This document shows positions 43,038-52,484 of a stretch of 64,000 nt of DNA, piece after piece; the first letter of the stretch is position 1, and every line of letters begins with the position of its first letter. The notes under the pieces were generated by a model. That model was not told where the DNA came from, did not search any database, and was given only the letters and a program-made list of their open reading frames with translations. Both the position numbers and the translations under genes were made by a program. This DNA is from Cellulosimicrobium cellulans (GTDB taxonomy: Bacteria > Actinomycetota > Actinomycetes > Actinomycetales > Cellulomonadaceae), in NCBI RefSeq assembly GCF_006539945.1, contig NZ_BJNZ01000015.1, forward strand, positions 1-64,000, given 5' to 3'.

Positions 43038-44138
43038 ATGGGCAGGGGAACCGGGGCAGGACGGGCGGTCCGCGCGACGGTCGTCGCGCTCGCGCTGGCG
43101 GGCGGGACGGTGGTCGCGGCACCGCCCGCCGTCGCGTGCGCGTGCGGCGGGCTCGTCGACGGGCCCGCGTACGACACGTCGGTCTCGCAGGAGACGGCCG
43201 TGCTCCAGTGGGACGGCACGACCGAGAAGATGCTGCTGGAGCTCGACGCGCTGTCGAACGCGCCGGAGGTCGGGCTGCTGCTGCCGACCCCCGCGCCGGC
43301 CGAGGTCGCGCTCGCCGACCCGCAGGTCTTCCGCGAGCTCGACGACCTCACGCGGCCCCGCGCCGTCGTCGCCGACCACCGGTGGTGGCCCGAGCTGGGG
43401 TTCGGCGCCGCGGGCGCCGACGGGGCGGGCGCCGGGGGCGTCGCGGTGCTCGACGAGGTCCGGCTCGGTCCGCTCGACGTCACGACGCTCGCGGCGACGG
43501 ACCCGGGCGAGCTCGGGGCGTGGCTCACGGAGCGGGGGTTCCAGCTCCCCGAGTCGATCCAGACCGCGCTCGCGCCGTACGTGAGCGAGGGCTGGTCGTT
43601 CGTCGCCGCCCGGCTCGCGCCGGAGGAGGCGGCCGCGTTCGACGGGACGCTCCAGCCCCTGCGCGTCACGTTCGCGAGCGGCTCGCTCGTCTACCCCATG
43701 CGCATGTCCGCCGTCGCCGACGACACCCAGAGCACGCGCACGTACGTGCTGGCCGACCACCGGGTCGACCGCACGGACGCGACCGCCGCGGCGCAGGAGC
43801 CCACGGTGCGGTTCGCGGGGCGCGTCGACCCGGCGTCGGTGAGCTCGGACGAGCTCGCCGCGCTCCTCGCCGACGGCAGCTTCGTCACGTCGCACGAGCA
43901 GGTCTTCACCGAGCCGGGGACGGAGATCGTCTCCGACTTCGTCTTCGAGCAGGCCGCGGCCGACGTCGCGTACGCGCCGACCTTCGCGGTCGTGGCCGAC
44001 AAGCGGATCGGCCCGTTCTTCGCCGGTCCCGTCCTCGCGTTCACGGCGGTGCTGGGCCTGGCCGCCCTCGTGGTCTGGTCGGGCCGACGGCGGCGCGCAC
44101 CCGCGCCGGCCCTCGCGCCACGGCCCGCGCGGGCGTGA
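43038..44138 (+). CDS. DUF2330 family secreted/membrane-anchored protein
   Basis: A 366-residue protein. The signal peptide (ATVVALALAGGTVVAAPPAVACACGG) ends at a pair of cysteines, either cleaved or lipidated. The mature domain has DUF2330 traits (ETAVLQWDGTTEKMLLEL, VGLLLPTPAPAEVALAD). A single C-terminal helix (FFAGPVLAFTAVLGLAALVVW) and an Arg-rich tail anchor it to the membrane with the domain outside. Family function is unknown. The -10 spacing indicates a leaderless message. Confidence 0.85.
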   Translation: MGRGTGAGRAVRATVVALALAGGTVVAAPPAVACACGGLVDGPAYDTSVSQETAVLQWDGTTEKMLLELDALSNAPEVGLLLPTPAPAEVALADPQVFRELDDLTRPRAVVADHRWWPELGFGAAGADGAGAGGVAVLDEVRLGPLDVTTLAATDPGELGAWLTERGFQLPESIQTALAPYVSEGWSFVAARLAPEEAAAFDGTLQPLRVTFASGSLVYPMRMSAVADDTQSTRTYVLADHRVDRTDATAAAQEPTVRFAGRVDPASVSSDELAALLADGSFVTSHEQVFTEPGTEIVSDFVFEQAAADVAYAPTFAVVADKRIGPFFAGPVLAFTAVLGLAALVVWSGRRRRAPAPALAPRPARA

Positions 44139-44277
44139 GCGTCCGGCACGAGCGGGCGAATCGCGCGCTTCGCCGCGACACGCGGGATTCCTGGGTGTTC
44201 CATGGAGGCGAAGCGGGAGGCGACACAGGCCCCAGGCCGCCGGTGAGCCGGCCCGTCACCTAGCACGGGGAGTGACC

Positions 44278-44871
44278 ATGACGACGCAGGACCCGATCCT
44301 CACCGCCTTCTCCAGCACCGCGAAGCAGGTCTGGTACTGGCCAGTGCTCCGCGGGGTGCTCGCCATCCTCTTCGGCATCGTCGCGCTCGCGTGGCCGGAC
44401 AAGACCGCGGCCGTGATCATCTGGGTGATCGGCATCTTCGCGGTCGTCGACGGCATCGTCGAGATCATCGAGGGCATCCGGCGCCGCGGCACGGGCAGCG
44501 GCACCGCGTTCCTCGTGACCATGGGCGTCCTCAGCCTCGCCGTCGGCATCGTCCTGCTCGTGTGGCCGGGCAAGACCGCGATCGTCCTCACGTGGATCGT
44601 CGGGTTCTGGGCCGTCGTCTACGGGCTGTTCCAGACCGTCGCGAGCCTCGACCTGCGCAAGGTCCCCGGCAGCGGATGGGGCTGGGGCGTCTTCGCCGGC
44701 CTCCTGGGCCTCGTCTTCGGTCTGCTCGTGCTGTTCAACGTCAACGCCGGCCTGGTGTCGATCGTCTGGATCCTCGCGATCTTCGCGATCCTCTGGGGCG
44801 TCATGCTCATCGCGTTCGGCGTCCAGATCCGCTCGCTCGGCAGGCAGGCGGGCAAGGCCGCGACCTACTGA
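44278..44871 (+). CDS. HdeD-family (DUF308) membrane protein
   Basis: A 197-residue protein with six helices in two triplets: YWPVLRGVLAILFGIVALAWP and FLVTMGVLSLAVGIVLLVWPG are the paired DUF308 starts. It lacks the long tails of the copy at 26058. GGGGAG lies 5 nt before the ATG at 44278; the GTG at 44272 is within the ribosome-binding site and is less likely. Likely envelope-stress related by family only. Confidence 0.88.
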   Translation: MTTQDPILTAFSSTAKQVWYWPVLRGVLAILFGIVALAWPDKTAAVIIWVIGIFAVVDGIVEIIEGIRRRGTGSGTAFLVTMGVLSLAVGIVLLVWPGKTAIVLTWIVGFWAVVYGLFQTVASLDLRKVPGSGWGWGVFAGLLGLVFGLLVLFNVNAGLVSIVWILAIFAILWGVMLIAFGVQIRSLGRQAGKAATY

Positions 44872-44921
44872 CGCGCGGCCCCCCGCCGGGGGCCGGGGCG
44901 CCCGAGCACGCGATCTCGCGC

Positions 44922-44982
44922 TGTCGAACACGACGTCGGTGTCGTTGTCCGCGGGATAACGACACCGACGTCGTGTTCGACA
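44922..44982. repeat. Intergenic CGAACACGAC hairpin, copy 4 (perfect 25-bp stem)
   Basis: The arm TGTCGAACACGACGTCGG.. (44922-44946) pairs perfectly with 44958-44982 across an 11-nt loop. It lies between the ends of the converging HdeD-type and hemL genes, suitable for a bidirectional terminator. Confidence 0.9.
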
Positions 44983-44988
44983 CCGTCC

Positions 44989-45021
44989 GGGGGGCGGGGA
45001 CGGGGGGCGGGGGGGCAGGGG
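44989..45021 (+). other. Candidate G-quadruplex tract
   Basis: Five G-runs of 6, 4, 6, 7 and 4 bases are separated by only one or two bases. This exceeds the standard G3+N1-7 pattern. It lies between hairpin copy 4 and the hemL stop; the hemL message would carry the C-rich strand. Confidence 0.6.
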
Positions 45022-45042
45022 CCGGGTCGGGCCGGGTTCCGG

Positions 45043-46458
45043 TCAGGCCGGGGTGGCCTCCGCGGCGGCGCGGGCGGCCGCGGGGAAGGCGTCGAGGATG
45101 CGGCCGACCGCGGCGTCGTCGTGGGCCGCGGAGACGAACCACGCCTCGAACACCGACGGCGGCAGGCTCACGCCCGCGTCGAGCATCGCGTGGAAGAACG
45201 CCCGGTACCGGAACGTCTCCTGCGCCTGGGCCTGCGCGTAGTCCCGCACCCCGGCGCTCGCGGCGAGGTCGCCGAAGAACACGGAGAAGAGCGATCCCGC
45301 CCGCTGCACGCGGTGCGGCACACCCGCCGTGTCGAGCGCCGAGCCCACCGCGGACGACAGCACGCCCGCGACCTCGTCCACGCGCGCGTACACGGCGTCG
45401 TCGGCGAGGCGCAGCGTCGCGAGACCGGCCGCGACGGCGACCGGGTTCCCCGACAACGTCCCCGCCTGGTAGACGGGCCCGAGCGGCGCGAGCTGGTCCA
45501 TGACGGTCGCCGGACCGCCGACCGCCGCGACGGGCATCCCGCCGCCCACGACCTTGCCGAACGTGAACAGGTCGGGCGTGTAGCCGTCCGAGCCCTGACC
45601 GCGCAGGACGGCGTTCTCGAGCCCCCACCACCCGCTCGGGCCGACGCGGAAGCCCGTCAGCACCTCGTCGAGGACCAGCAGCGCGCCGTGCGCCGCCGTG
45701 ATGCGGCGCAGGCCCTCGTTGAAGCCCTCCGCCGGCGGGACGACGCCCATGTTGGCCGGCGACGCCTCCGTGATGACGGCCGCGATCTCGGAGCCACGCT
45801 CCGCGAACGCCGCCTCGACCGCCGCGAGGTCGTTGTACGGGAGGACGAGCGTCTCGGCCGCCGTCGCCTCGGTGACCCCGGCCGAGCCGGGCAGGGCGAG
45901 CGTCGCGACGCCGGAGCCCGCCTCCGCGAGCAGAGCGTCGACGTGCCCGTGGTAGCAGCCCGCGAACTTCACGACGACGTCGCGCCCGGTCACGCCGCGC
46001 GCGAGGCGGATCGCGGTCATCGTGGCTTCCGTGCCCGTGGACACGAGGCGCACGCGCTCCGCGGCGGGGACCCGACGGCGGATCTCCTCCGCGAGCTCGA
46101 CCTCGCCGAGCGTCGGCGCGCCGAACGACAGCCCCCGTGCCGCGGCCTCCTGGACCGCCCGCACGACGTCCGGGTGCGCGTGACCGAGCAGCGCCGGGCC
46201 CCACGAGCACACGAGGTCCACGTACTCGCGCCCCGCGACGTCGGTCACGTACGGGCCCCGGGCGGAGGCCAGGAACCGCGGGTCGCCGCCGACGGAGCCG
46301 TAGGCGCGGACCGGCGAGCTCACGCCGCCCGGCAGCACGCCCTGCGCGCGCACGAACGCGGCGTGGTTGTCCGTCCCGCCCGCGCCCGGCGCGCCGAACA
46401 GCGCCGCGTTCTCCGCCTGCACGGCCTCCGCCGTCCCGAAGCCTCCGGTGTCCGTCAT
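45043..46458 (-). CDS. hemL: Glutamate-1-semialdehyde 2,1-aminomutase
   Basis: A 471-residue PLP enzyme that converts glutamate-1-semialdehyde to 5-aminolevulinate. Seen: [58 protein letters not shown] and the PLP-lysine in [11 protein letters not shown], then GTLSGNPVA. The length is normal with a slightly longer N-terminus. It is the last gene of hemCDBL and overlaps the hemB stop. Confidence 0.97.
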   Translation of the reverse strand: MTDTGGFGTAEAVQAENAALFGAPGAGGTDNHAAFVRAQGVLPGGVSSPVRAYGSVGGDPRFLASARGPYVTDVAGREYVDLVCSWGPALLGHAHPDVVRAVQEAAARGLSFGAPTLGEVELAEEIRRRVPAAERVRLVSTGTEATMTAIRLARGVTGRDVVVKFAGCYHGHVDALLAEAGSGVATLALPGSAGVTEATAAETLVLPYNDLAAVEAAFAERGSEIAAVITEASPANMGVVPPAEGFNEGLRRITAAHGALLVLDEVLTGFRVGPSGWWGLENAVLRGQGSDGYTPDLFTFGKVVGGGMPVAAVGGPATVMDQLAPLGPVYQAGTLSGNPVAVAAGLATLRLADDAVYARVDEVAGVLSSAVGSALDTAGVPHRVQRAGSLFSVFFGDLAASAGVRDYAQAQAQETFRYRAFFHAMLDAGVSLPPSVFEAWFVSAAHDDAAVGRILDAFPAAARAAAEATPA

Positions 46459-47489
46459 GCCCGCGTCCTTCCGTCGTTCTCGTCCAGCCAGCCCGCGAGC
46501 TCCGTCGCCCAGTACGTGAGGATCACGTCCGCGCCGGCCCGCTTGATGCCCAGCACCGACTCCGTGATCGCGCCCCGCCGGTCGATCCAGCCGTTGGCGG
46601 CGGCCGCCTCGATCATCGCGTACTCGCCCGACACCTGGTACGCCGCGACCGGCACCGGGGACATCTCCGCGACGGCGGCGAGCACGTCCAGGTACGACCC
46701 GGCGGGCTTCACCATGATCATGTCCGCGCCCTCGGCGAGGTCGAGGTCCGCCTCGCGCAGGCCCTCGCGGGCGTTGCCCGCGTCCATCTGGTACGTGCGG
46801 CGGTCACCCTGGAGGGCCGAGTCCACGGCCTCGCGGAACGGCCCGTAGAACGCGCTCGCGTACTTCGCGGAGTACGCGAGGATGCCGACGTCGTCGAACC
46901 CGGCGGCGTCCAGCGCCTCGCGGATCACCGCGACCTGGCCGTCCATCATCCCGGACGGCGCGACGACGTCGACGCCCGCGCGCGCCTGCGCGACGGCCAT
47001 CGAGGCGTAGCGGGCGAGCGTCGCGTCGTTGTCGACGACGACACTCCCGTCGTGACCCTCGGCCAGCACGCCGCAGTGCCCGTGGTCGGTGAACTCGTCG
47101 AGGCACGTGTCCGCCATGACGACCGGCCCGCCGCCCGCGTGCTCGCGCGCCGCCTCGACCGCGACCCGGATGCCGCGCTGCAGGATCCCGTCCTCGGCGT
47201 CCGCCTGCGTGCCGGTCGCGTCGCGCTCGGCGGGGATGCCGAAGAGCATGACGCCGCCGACCCCGGCGCGCGCGGCGTCGCGCACGGCGTCCGCGAGCGT
47301 CGCCTCGGTGTGCTGCACGACGCCCGGCATCGAGGAGATCGGGCGCGGCGCGTCCAGGCCCTCCTTGACGAACAGCGGCAGCACCAGGTCCGACGCGTGC
47401 ACGCGCGTCTCGGTGACGAGCCGCCGCACGCGCGGGCTCGTGCGCAGGCGGCGCGGCCGGTGGTGCCCGACGGGGAGCTGGTGGGTCAC
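46455..47489 (-). CDS. hemB: Delta-aminolevulinic acid dehydratase (porphobilinogen synthase)
   Basis: A 344-residue enzyme. Active-site lysines are in [17 protein letters not shown] and [10 protein letters not shown]. The metal-site region reads [15 protein letters not shown]: two cysteines remain, but the middle Cys of the Zn-type triad is Asp, so the metal site looks intermediate between the Zn and Mg classes. It starts at the GTG at 47489, overlapping the hemD stop, with GGAG 7 nt upstream. It condenses two aminolevulinates to porphobilinogen. Confidence 0.96.
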   Translation of the reverse strand: MTHQLPVGHHRPRRLRTSPRVRRLVTETRVHASDLVLPLFVKEGLDAPRPISSMPGVVQHTEATLADAVRDAARAGVGGVMLFGIPAERDATGTQADAEDGILQRGIRVAVEAAREHAGGGPVVMADTCLDEFTDHGHCGVLAEGHDGSVVVDNDATLARYASMAVAQARAGVDVVAPSGMMDGQVAVIREALDAAGFDDVGILAYSAKYASAFYGPFREAVDSALQGDRRTYQMDAGNAREGLREADLDLAEGADMIMVKPAGSYLDVLAAVAEMSPVPVAAYQVSGEYAMIEAAAANGWIDRRGAITESVLGIKRAGADVILTYWATELAGWLDENDGRTRA

Positions 47490-48544
47490 GAGGGGTCTCC
47501 TTCGGGGGTCGGGTCGGCAGGGGTCGTGCCCGCGGCCGGGGGAGCGGCTGGGCCGTCGGGCGGGGTGGCCGTGCGGGCGGCGGAGGCGGCGCTGGTGGCG
47601 GTGGTGCGGCTGGCGGCGAGCGCGTCGGTGAGCGCGGCGGCCAGGGCGGCGTCGGTCGGGCGGTCCGCGACCGCCTCGAGCCGCAGCCCGACGTCGCGCG
47701 CCGCCCGGGCGGTCGGGTCGCCGATCGCGACGCCCACGACGTCGTCGCGCGGCCCGAGCTGGCGCGCGATCTCGCGCGCGACGCTCCCCGAGGTGAGCAC
47801 GACGGCGTCCACCGCGCCCGCGCGCCACGCCGCGACGACGTCCGGCGCGAGCGCGTGCGTGACGGTGCGGTACACGGTGACGACGTGCGGGACGTACCCG
47901 AGGTCGTGCAGGCCGTCGTGCATCGTCGGCGCCGCGAGGTCCCCCTGCGGGAGCAGAACCAGGCCTCTACCTCGCGAGGTAGAGCCCTGGTTCGGCGAGG
48001 TAGAGGTGTGGTCGGTCGAGTCGAGGGCCGCGAAGGCGGCGACGAGGCCACGGGCGGAGTTCTCGTCGGGTTCGAGCTCGACGGCGATGCCCACGGCTTC
48101 GAGGGCGCGGCGGGTCGCGGGCCCGACGGCGGCCCAGCGGGCGTGGCGGGCGGCGTCCCCCAGGTCGACGCCCTGGCGGGCGGCGCTCGCGACGAGCTCG
48201 TCGATCGCGTTGACGCTCGTCACGACGACCCAGGCGAAGTCGCCGTGCGCGAGGCGGGCGACGGCGCCGTCCACCGGGGCGGTGTCCTCCACCCGGGCGC
48301 GCTCGATCGCGGGGCTGACGAGGACGCGCGCCCCGGCGTCGCGGAGCGTCGCCGCGAGCCCGGCGGCGCGCTCGGGCGCGCGCGGGACGAGGACCGTGCG
48401 GCCCGCGAGCGGCGCGCTCGCGCCGTGCCGGTTCGACGCCGGTCCGGCGGCCTCGGCGTCGCCGCGCGGCGTCGGCCGCTCCGGCGGGGGCGGCACGACG
48501 GGCGCGGGGCCGCGCGACGGGTCGCGCAGGGGGCCCGGGCTCAT
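47486..48544 (-). CDS. hemD: Uroporphyrinogen-III synthase with in-frame element insertion
   Basis: A 352-residue enzyme (most are about 250-270). The core shows [40 protein letters not shown], and [19 protein letters not shown]. Extra length comes from a Pro-rich N-terminus (about 45 residues), an Ala/Pro/Thr C-terminal tail, and an insertion near residues 180-200 ([18 protein letters not shown]) encoded by a 38-bp near-perfect palindrome at 47956-47993. The insertion lies between the two lobes, where it could be tolerated. It overlaps hemC upstream (ATGA) and hemB downstream (GTGA). Confidence 0.93.
   Translation of the reverse strand: MSPGPLRDPSRGPAPVVPPPPERPTPRGDAEAAGPASNRHGASAPLAGRTVLVPRAPERAAGLAATLRDAGARVLVSPAIERARVEDTAPVDGAVARLAHGDFAWVVVTSVNAIDELVASAARQGVDLGDAARHARWAAVGPATRRALEAVGIAVELEPDENSARGLVAAFAALDSTDHTSTSPNQGSTSRGRGLVLLPQGDLAAPTMHDGLHDLGYVPHVVTVYRTVTHALAPDVVAAWRAGAVDAVVLTSGSVAREIARQLGPRDDVVGVAIGDPTARAARDVGLRLEAVADRPTDAALAAALTDALAASRTTATSAASAARTATPPDGPAAPPAAGTTPADPTPEGDPS
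47956..47993 (-). repeat. 38-bp near-perfect palindrome in hemD (TDH/QGS class element)
   Basis: GAACCAGGC (47956-47964), the perfect 20-bp palindrome 47965-47984 (CTCTACCTCGCGAGGTAGAG) and CCCTGGTTC (47985-47993) form one palindrome with a single mismatched pair. The flank to 48020 aligns with the copA element. Confidence 0.85.
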
Positions 48545-49641
48545 TCCGCCTCGCCGCGGTAGCCGCCGTCGCGGAGCTGCTCGCGCGCGGTCTCGACGGC
48601 GTGGTCCGGCGACGGGGCGGCGTCGGTGGCCGGGGCGGTTCCCGTCGCCGACCCGGCCGACCCGGCCCCGGTCTCGCGGAGCGGGGCGAGGCGCGCGGCG
48701 CCGTCGGCGAGGAGCGCGTCGGCGACGCGCACGCCGAGGGCGCGGGCGGCGTCGTCGCGCACGTCCTGCGACGACGCGCCGACAGGGACCGTCGTGCGAC
48801 CGGAGTGCGTGAGCTGCTCGACGCCGTCGACCCGGGCGACGACGGCCGTCAGCGCGACCTCGCCGTCCTCGACCAGGGCGTGCGCGCCGACCGGCGCGGC
48901 GCAGCCGGCCTCGAGGCGGGCGAGGAGCGACCGCTCGGCGAGCACGGCGAGGCGCGTCGGCTCGTGGTCGAGGTCGTGCAGGGCACGCGCGAGCACGGGG
49001 TCGTCGAGCGACGACGTGCGCACCTCCACCGCGAGCGCGCCCTGCCCGGCGGCGGGCGCCATGATCGCGGTGTCGATCACCTCGGACACCGCGTCGAGCC
49101 GACCGAGGCGTGCGAGCCCTGCGTAGGCGAGCACGACGGCGTCGAGGTCGGCGTCCGGGCCGAGCGCGCGGGCGAGGCGCGTGTCGACGTTGCCGCGGAT
49201 GTCCACGACGTCGAGGTCGGGCCGCACGGAGCGGAGCTGCGCGGCCCGGCGCGGCGACCCGGTGCCGACGCGGGCCCCGCGCGGGAGCGTCGCGACGGTG
49301 AGGCCGCCGCGCGCGCACAGGACGTCGCGCGGGTTCTCGCGCTCCGGCGTCACGGCCGTCAGACCGGGGGCGTGCTGGGTCGGGAGGTCCTTGAGCGAGT
49401 GGACCGCGACGTCGCAGCGGTCGTCGAGCAGCGCCTCGCGCAGCGCGGTGACGAACACGCCGGTGCCGCCCATCTGGGCGAGCGACCCGGTGAGGACGTC
49501 GCCGTCGGTGCGGATGCGCACGATCTCGACGTCCCGGCCGGTCAGCTCCTCGAGGCGTCGAGCCACGTGGCCGGTCTGGGTGGTCGCGAGGGCGCTGCCG
49601 CGCGTGCCCACGCGGAGGGGAGGGGTACCTGCAGGGCTCAC
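48541..49641 (-). CDS. hemC: Hydroxymethylbilane synthase (porphobilinogen deaminase)
   Basis: A 366-residue enzyme: LRVGTRGSALATTQTGHVA at the N-terminus, VHSLKDLPTQ, RVGTGSPRRAAQLRSVRPDL, MAPAAGQGALAVEVR, and the dipyrromethane-cofactor cysteine in LEAGCAAPVGAHA. A C-terminal 45-residue Ala/Thr/Asp-rich extension is beyond the usual end. The GTG at 49641 is preceded by GGGGAGAG. First gene of hemC-D-B-L. Confidence 0.96.
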   Translation of the reverse strand: MSPAGTPPLRVGTRGSALATTQTGHVARRLEELTGRDVEIVRIRTDGDVLTGSLAQMGGTGVFVTALREALLDDRCDVAVHSLKDLPTQHAPGLTAVTPERENPRDVLCARGGLTVATLPRGARVGTGSPRRAAQLRSVRPDLDVVDIRGNVDTRLARALGPDADLDAVVLAYAGLARLGRLDAVSEVIDTAIMAPAAGQGALAVEVRTSSLDDPVLARALHDLDHEPTRLAVLAERSLLARLEAGCAAPVGAHALVEDGEVALTAVVARVDGVEQLTHSGRTTVPVGASSQDVRDDAARALGVRVADALLADGAARLAPLRETGAGSAGSATGTAPATDAAPSPDHAVETAREQLRDGGYRGEAE

Positions 49642-49721
49642 GGTCCCAGTCTCTCCCCACTTCGGCGGTGCACGGAAATGCGCACGTCACGGCGGGGGAA
49701 ATGCGCGCGGGAGTGACGTGG

Positions 49722-49740
49722 TCCTGACGCTCGGTCAGGA
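49722..49740. promoter_or_regulatory. Hairpin and relatively AT-rich leader upstream of hemC
   Basis: TCCTGAC (49722-49728) and GTCAGGA (49734-49740) form a 7-bp inverted repeat with a 5-nt loop. GGACAAT occurs twice, 13 bp apart (49747-49753, 49760-49766). The 174-bp gap between hemG and hemC is notably less GC-rich and is the likely hemC promoter or an operator region. Confidence 0.4.
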
Positions 49741-49815
49741 ACGTGCGGACAATGTGTCAGGACAATTCCCGGATCATTGACGGACCCATTTCTCGGGATT
49801 CCGGTAAGGATTGCC

Positions 49816-51327
49816 TCACTCCACCACGGCGAGCTCGCGCGCGCATTCCTGGGCGTGCCCGACGATCGCCGCGAGCCCCGTGCCCGCGATCCAGCCCCCG
49901 GTCACGGCGAGCCCGGGCACGGCGTCGACGCGCTCGACGAACGCCGCGACCTCGCGCCGGTACGCGGGGGTCGGCGGGGGCAGCGCGCCGTTCCAGCGCG
50001 TCACGACGCGCCCGAGCACGCGCCCGTGCAGGTCCACGCCGAACAGGCGGGACGCGTCGGCGACGACGCGGTCGAGGTCGGGCTCCGTCGTCGCGCCGAT
50101 GCGCCCGTAGCTGAGCCGCACCACGTGGTGGCCCGGGCCGACGGCGCCGCGCACGCGGTCGCGCAGCCACGGCCACTTGGCGGTCGAGTGGGTCAGCGCC
50201 TTGGCCTCGACGTCCGACGGTGGCGCGGCGCGGCCCGCGTCCCGGTGCGGCGGGGCGACGAGCAGACCGGTCCCGCGGGGTGCGTCGTCGAGCTCGGGCG
50301 CACGGAGCAGGAGGGTGACGAGCCGGACGTCCGCGCCGGGCTCCGGGTCGGGCAGCAGGTCCGCCGCGGTGCCGACGAGGGGACCGAGCGCGTCCACGAG
50401 CGCCGGCGTCGTGACGACCAGCCGCGGCGCGGCGAGCGCGACGGGCCCGTCGGGCGTCTGCGCACGGACCACCCAGCCGCCGAGAAGCGGGTATCCGCCC
50501 CCGTCGGCGTCGGATCCGGGGCGGACATCCGCTTCTCGGCGGGGCACGTCGCGGCGCGCGATCTCCGTGACCTCGTGGCGCAGCCGCACGTCGGTGCCCG
50601 CGGCGAGCTCCTCGACGAGCCGGTGCATGCCGCCGTCGATCCCGCGGACCGCCGAGCCCGCGGGGGCGAGCGCGCGCAGCGACGCCACCGCCCGCGCGAG
50701 CGAACCCTCGCGCTCGAACGCCTCGCGCAGGCCCGGTGCGACCGCGGCGACGTCGAGCCGGTCGAGCGGGGCGGAGTGCACGCCGGCCGCCACGGGGGCG
50801 ACGAGTCGCTCCGTGACGCGTGCTCCCATGCGCGAGCGCGCGAACGTCTCGAGCGTGCGCAGGTCCGTGAAGCGGCGGGGCAGGACGCGGTCGAGGCTCG
50901 CGCGCAGGGCCCCACCGACGCCGACCGCACGGCGCACGTCGGCCGACCACGGGTGGGCCGGGATGCCGAGCACGCCCGCGCGCGGCAAGGGGTAGGCGTG
51001 GCCGGCGGCGTAGCCCCAGGCGCCCGCGCCCGACGGCTCGACGACGTCGAGGCCGAGTGCGGCGACCAGGTCGCCGACGGCCGTGCCGCGGGCCGCGAAG
51101 GACTCCGCCCCCAGGTCGACGCGCACGCCGTCGAGCCCCGGCAGGTCACCGCCGCGGACAGGCCCGCCGGGGACGTCCGCGACCTCGAGCACGGCGACGC
51201 GCAGCCCCCGCTCGCGCAGGGTCCGGGCCGCGGCGAGCCCCGCGACCCCCGCGCCGACGACGACCGCGTCCACCTCCTCGGGGACGGTCCCGGGGGAGGT
51301 GCGGGACGTCGTCGGCTCGCTGCTCAC
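49816..51327 (-). CDS. hemG: FAD-dependent coproporphyrinogen/protoporphyrinogen oxidase (HemY/CgoX type)
   Basis: A 503-residue flavoprotein with FAD motif VDAVVVGAGVAGLAAARTLRE, VAVLEVADVPGG, DLGAESF and the C-terminal GGWIAGTGLAAIVGHAQE. In Gram-positives this class usually oxidises coproporphyrinogen III. A segment at about residues 265-285 (READVRPGSDADGGGYPLLG) is encoded by the inverted repeat 50482-50537 and looks inserted between two strands. The GTG at 51327 overlaps the hemE stop. No hemH or hemQ is in the window. Confidence 0.93.
   Translation of the reverse strand: MSSEPTTSRTSPGTVPEEVDAVVVGAGVAGLAAARTLRERGLRVAVLEVADVPGGPVRGGDLPGLDGVRVDLGAESFAARGTAVGDLVAALGLDVVEPSGAGAWGYAAGHAYPLPRAGVLGIPAHPWSADVRRAVGVGGALRASLDRVLPRRFTDLRTLETFARSRMGARVTERLVAPVAAGVHSAPLDRLDVAAVAPGLREAFEREGSLARAVASLRALAPAGSAVRGIDGGMHRLVEELAAGTDVRLRHEVTEIARRDVPRREADVRPGSDADGGGYPLLGGWVVRAQTPDGPVALAAPRLVVTTPALVDALGPLVGTAADLLPDPEPGADVRLVTLLLRAPELDDAPRGTGLLVAPPHRDAGRAAPPSDVEAKALTHSTAKWPWLRDRVRGAVGPGHHVVRLSYGRIGATTEPDLDRVVADASRLFGVDLHGRVLGRVVTRWNGALPPPTPAYRREVAAFVERVDAVPGLAVTGGWIAGTGLAAIVGHAQECARELAVVE
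50482..50537 (-). repeat. Inverted repeat within hemG
   Basis: GAGAAGCGG (50482-50490) and CCGCTTCTC (50529-50537) are perfect arms; inner segments GTATCCGCCCC and GGGGCGGACATC pair further with few mismatches, giving a stem of about 22 bp. It encodes a Gly/Asp-rich loop. No second copy was noticed. Confidence 0.7.
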
Positions 51328-52484
51328 CGTCGGGTCGCCTCCTCGTGCGCGTCGTCCTGTCCGGTCCAGTCTGCGCCGAGCGCGTGGACCAGGCCGACGA
51401 CACGCGTGAGGACGTCCGGGTCGGTGTCCGGCGGGACGCCGTGGCCGAGGTTCACCACGTGCCCGGGCGCGGTGCGCCCGCGCCGCACGACGTCGCGCAC
51501 GTGCGCCTCGAGCACGTCCCACGGCGCGGCGAGCAGCGCGGGGTCGATGTTGCCCTGCACCGGAACGGGTGCGTGGCCCTCGGCGAGGAGCCGGGCGGCG
51601 TCGTCGAGCGGCGTGCGGTAGTCGACGCCCACGGCCACGTCCTGCACCCCGGCCGCGGTGACGGCGTCGCGCATCGCGGGCAGGAGGTGGCCCGTGCCGG
51701 TGCCGAAGTGGACGACCGGCACGCCGAGGTCGGCGACGTGGGTCAGCGCGCGCGTGCTCGCCGGGGCGGCGCCCACCGCGTAGTCCGCGAGCGAGAGCGA
51801 GCCCGCCCAGGAGTCGAAGAGCTGGGCGGCGCTCGCGCCCGCCTGGACCTGCGTCCGCAGGAACGTGCCGGTGAGGTCGGCGGCCCAGTCGACGAGGCGC
51901 TGCCACGTCTCCGGGTCGCCGCGCAGCAGCGCGCGGGCCGCGAGGTGGTCGCGCGAGGGGCGTCCCTCGACGAGGTAGGCCGCGAGCGTGAACGGCGCGC
52001 CCGCGAACCCGATGAGCGGGGTCGTGCCGAGCGCGTCGACGGTCAGCGCGACGGCCTCCCGGATCGGGGCGAGCGACTCCTCGGTGAGCTCGGTCTCCAC
52101 CAGGCGAGCGACGTCGTCGGGCGTCCGGTACGCCTGGCCCATGACCGGGCCGACGCCCGGCGCGATGTCGACCTCGACGCCCGCGAGCCGCAGCGGCACG
52201 ACGATGTCGGAGAAGAAGATGCCCGCGTCCACGCCGTGGCGGCGCACCGGCTGGAGCGTGATCTCCGACGCGAGGTCCGGGCGCAGGCACGAGTCGAGCA
52301 TGCTCACGCCCTCGCGGGCGGCGCGGTACTCGGGCAACGAACGGCCCGCCTGGCGCATGAACCACACCGGTGTGATTTCCGGGCGATTCCCGGTCGTGCC
52401 CGCGCGCAGTGCCTGCACGAGCGGTGAACGGTCCGTGCGGCCGTCGGTCAGGGGATGGCCCGGGGAAAGGGCGACAGGAATCAC
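51324..52484 (-). CDS. hemE: Uroporphyrinogen decarboxylase
   Basis: A 386-residue enzyme: PVWFMRQAGRSLPEYRA (substrate-binding Arg residues), the catalytic Asp in GIFFSDIVVPL, IGFAGAPFTLAAYLVEG, FDSWAGSLS and VNLGHGVPPDTDP. It decarboxylates uroporphyrinogen III to coproporphyrinogen III. The GTG at 52484 is the first start in frame and encodes IPVALSPGHPLTDG. It is divergent from hemA with a 50-bp gap and coupled to hemG. Confidence 0.96.
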   Translation of the reverse strand: MIPVALSPGHPLTDGRTDRSPLVQALRAGTTGNRPEITPVWFMRQAGRSLPEYRAAREGVSMLDSCLRPDLASEITLQPVRRHGVDAGIFFSDIVVPLRLAGVEVDIAPGVGPVMGQAYRTPDDVARLVETELTEESLAPIREAVALTVDALGTTPLIGFAGAPFTLAAYLVEGRPSRDHLAARALLRGDPETWQRLVDWAADLTGTFLRTQVQAGASAAQLFDSWAGSLSLADYAVGAAPASTRALTHVADLGVPVVHFGTGTGHLLPAMRDAVTAAGVQDVAVGVDYRTPLDDAARLLAEGHAPVPVQGNIDPALLAAPWDVLEAHVRDVVRRGRTAPGHVVNLGHGVPPDTDPDVLTRVVGLVHALGADWTGQDDAHEEATRR

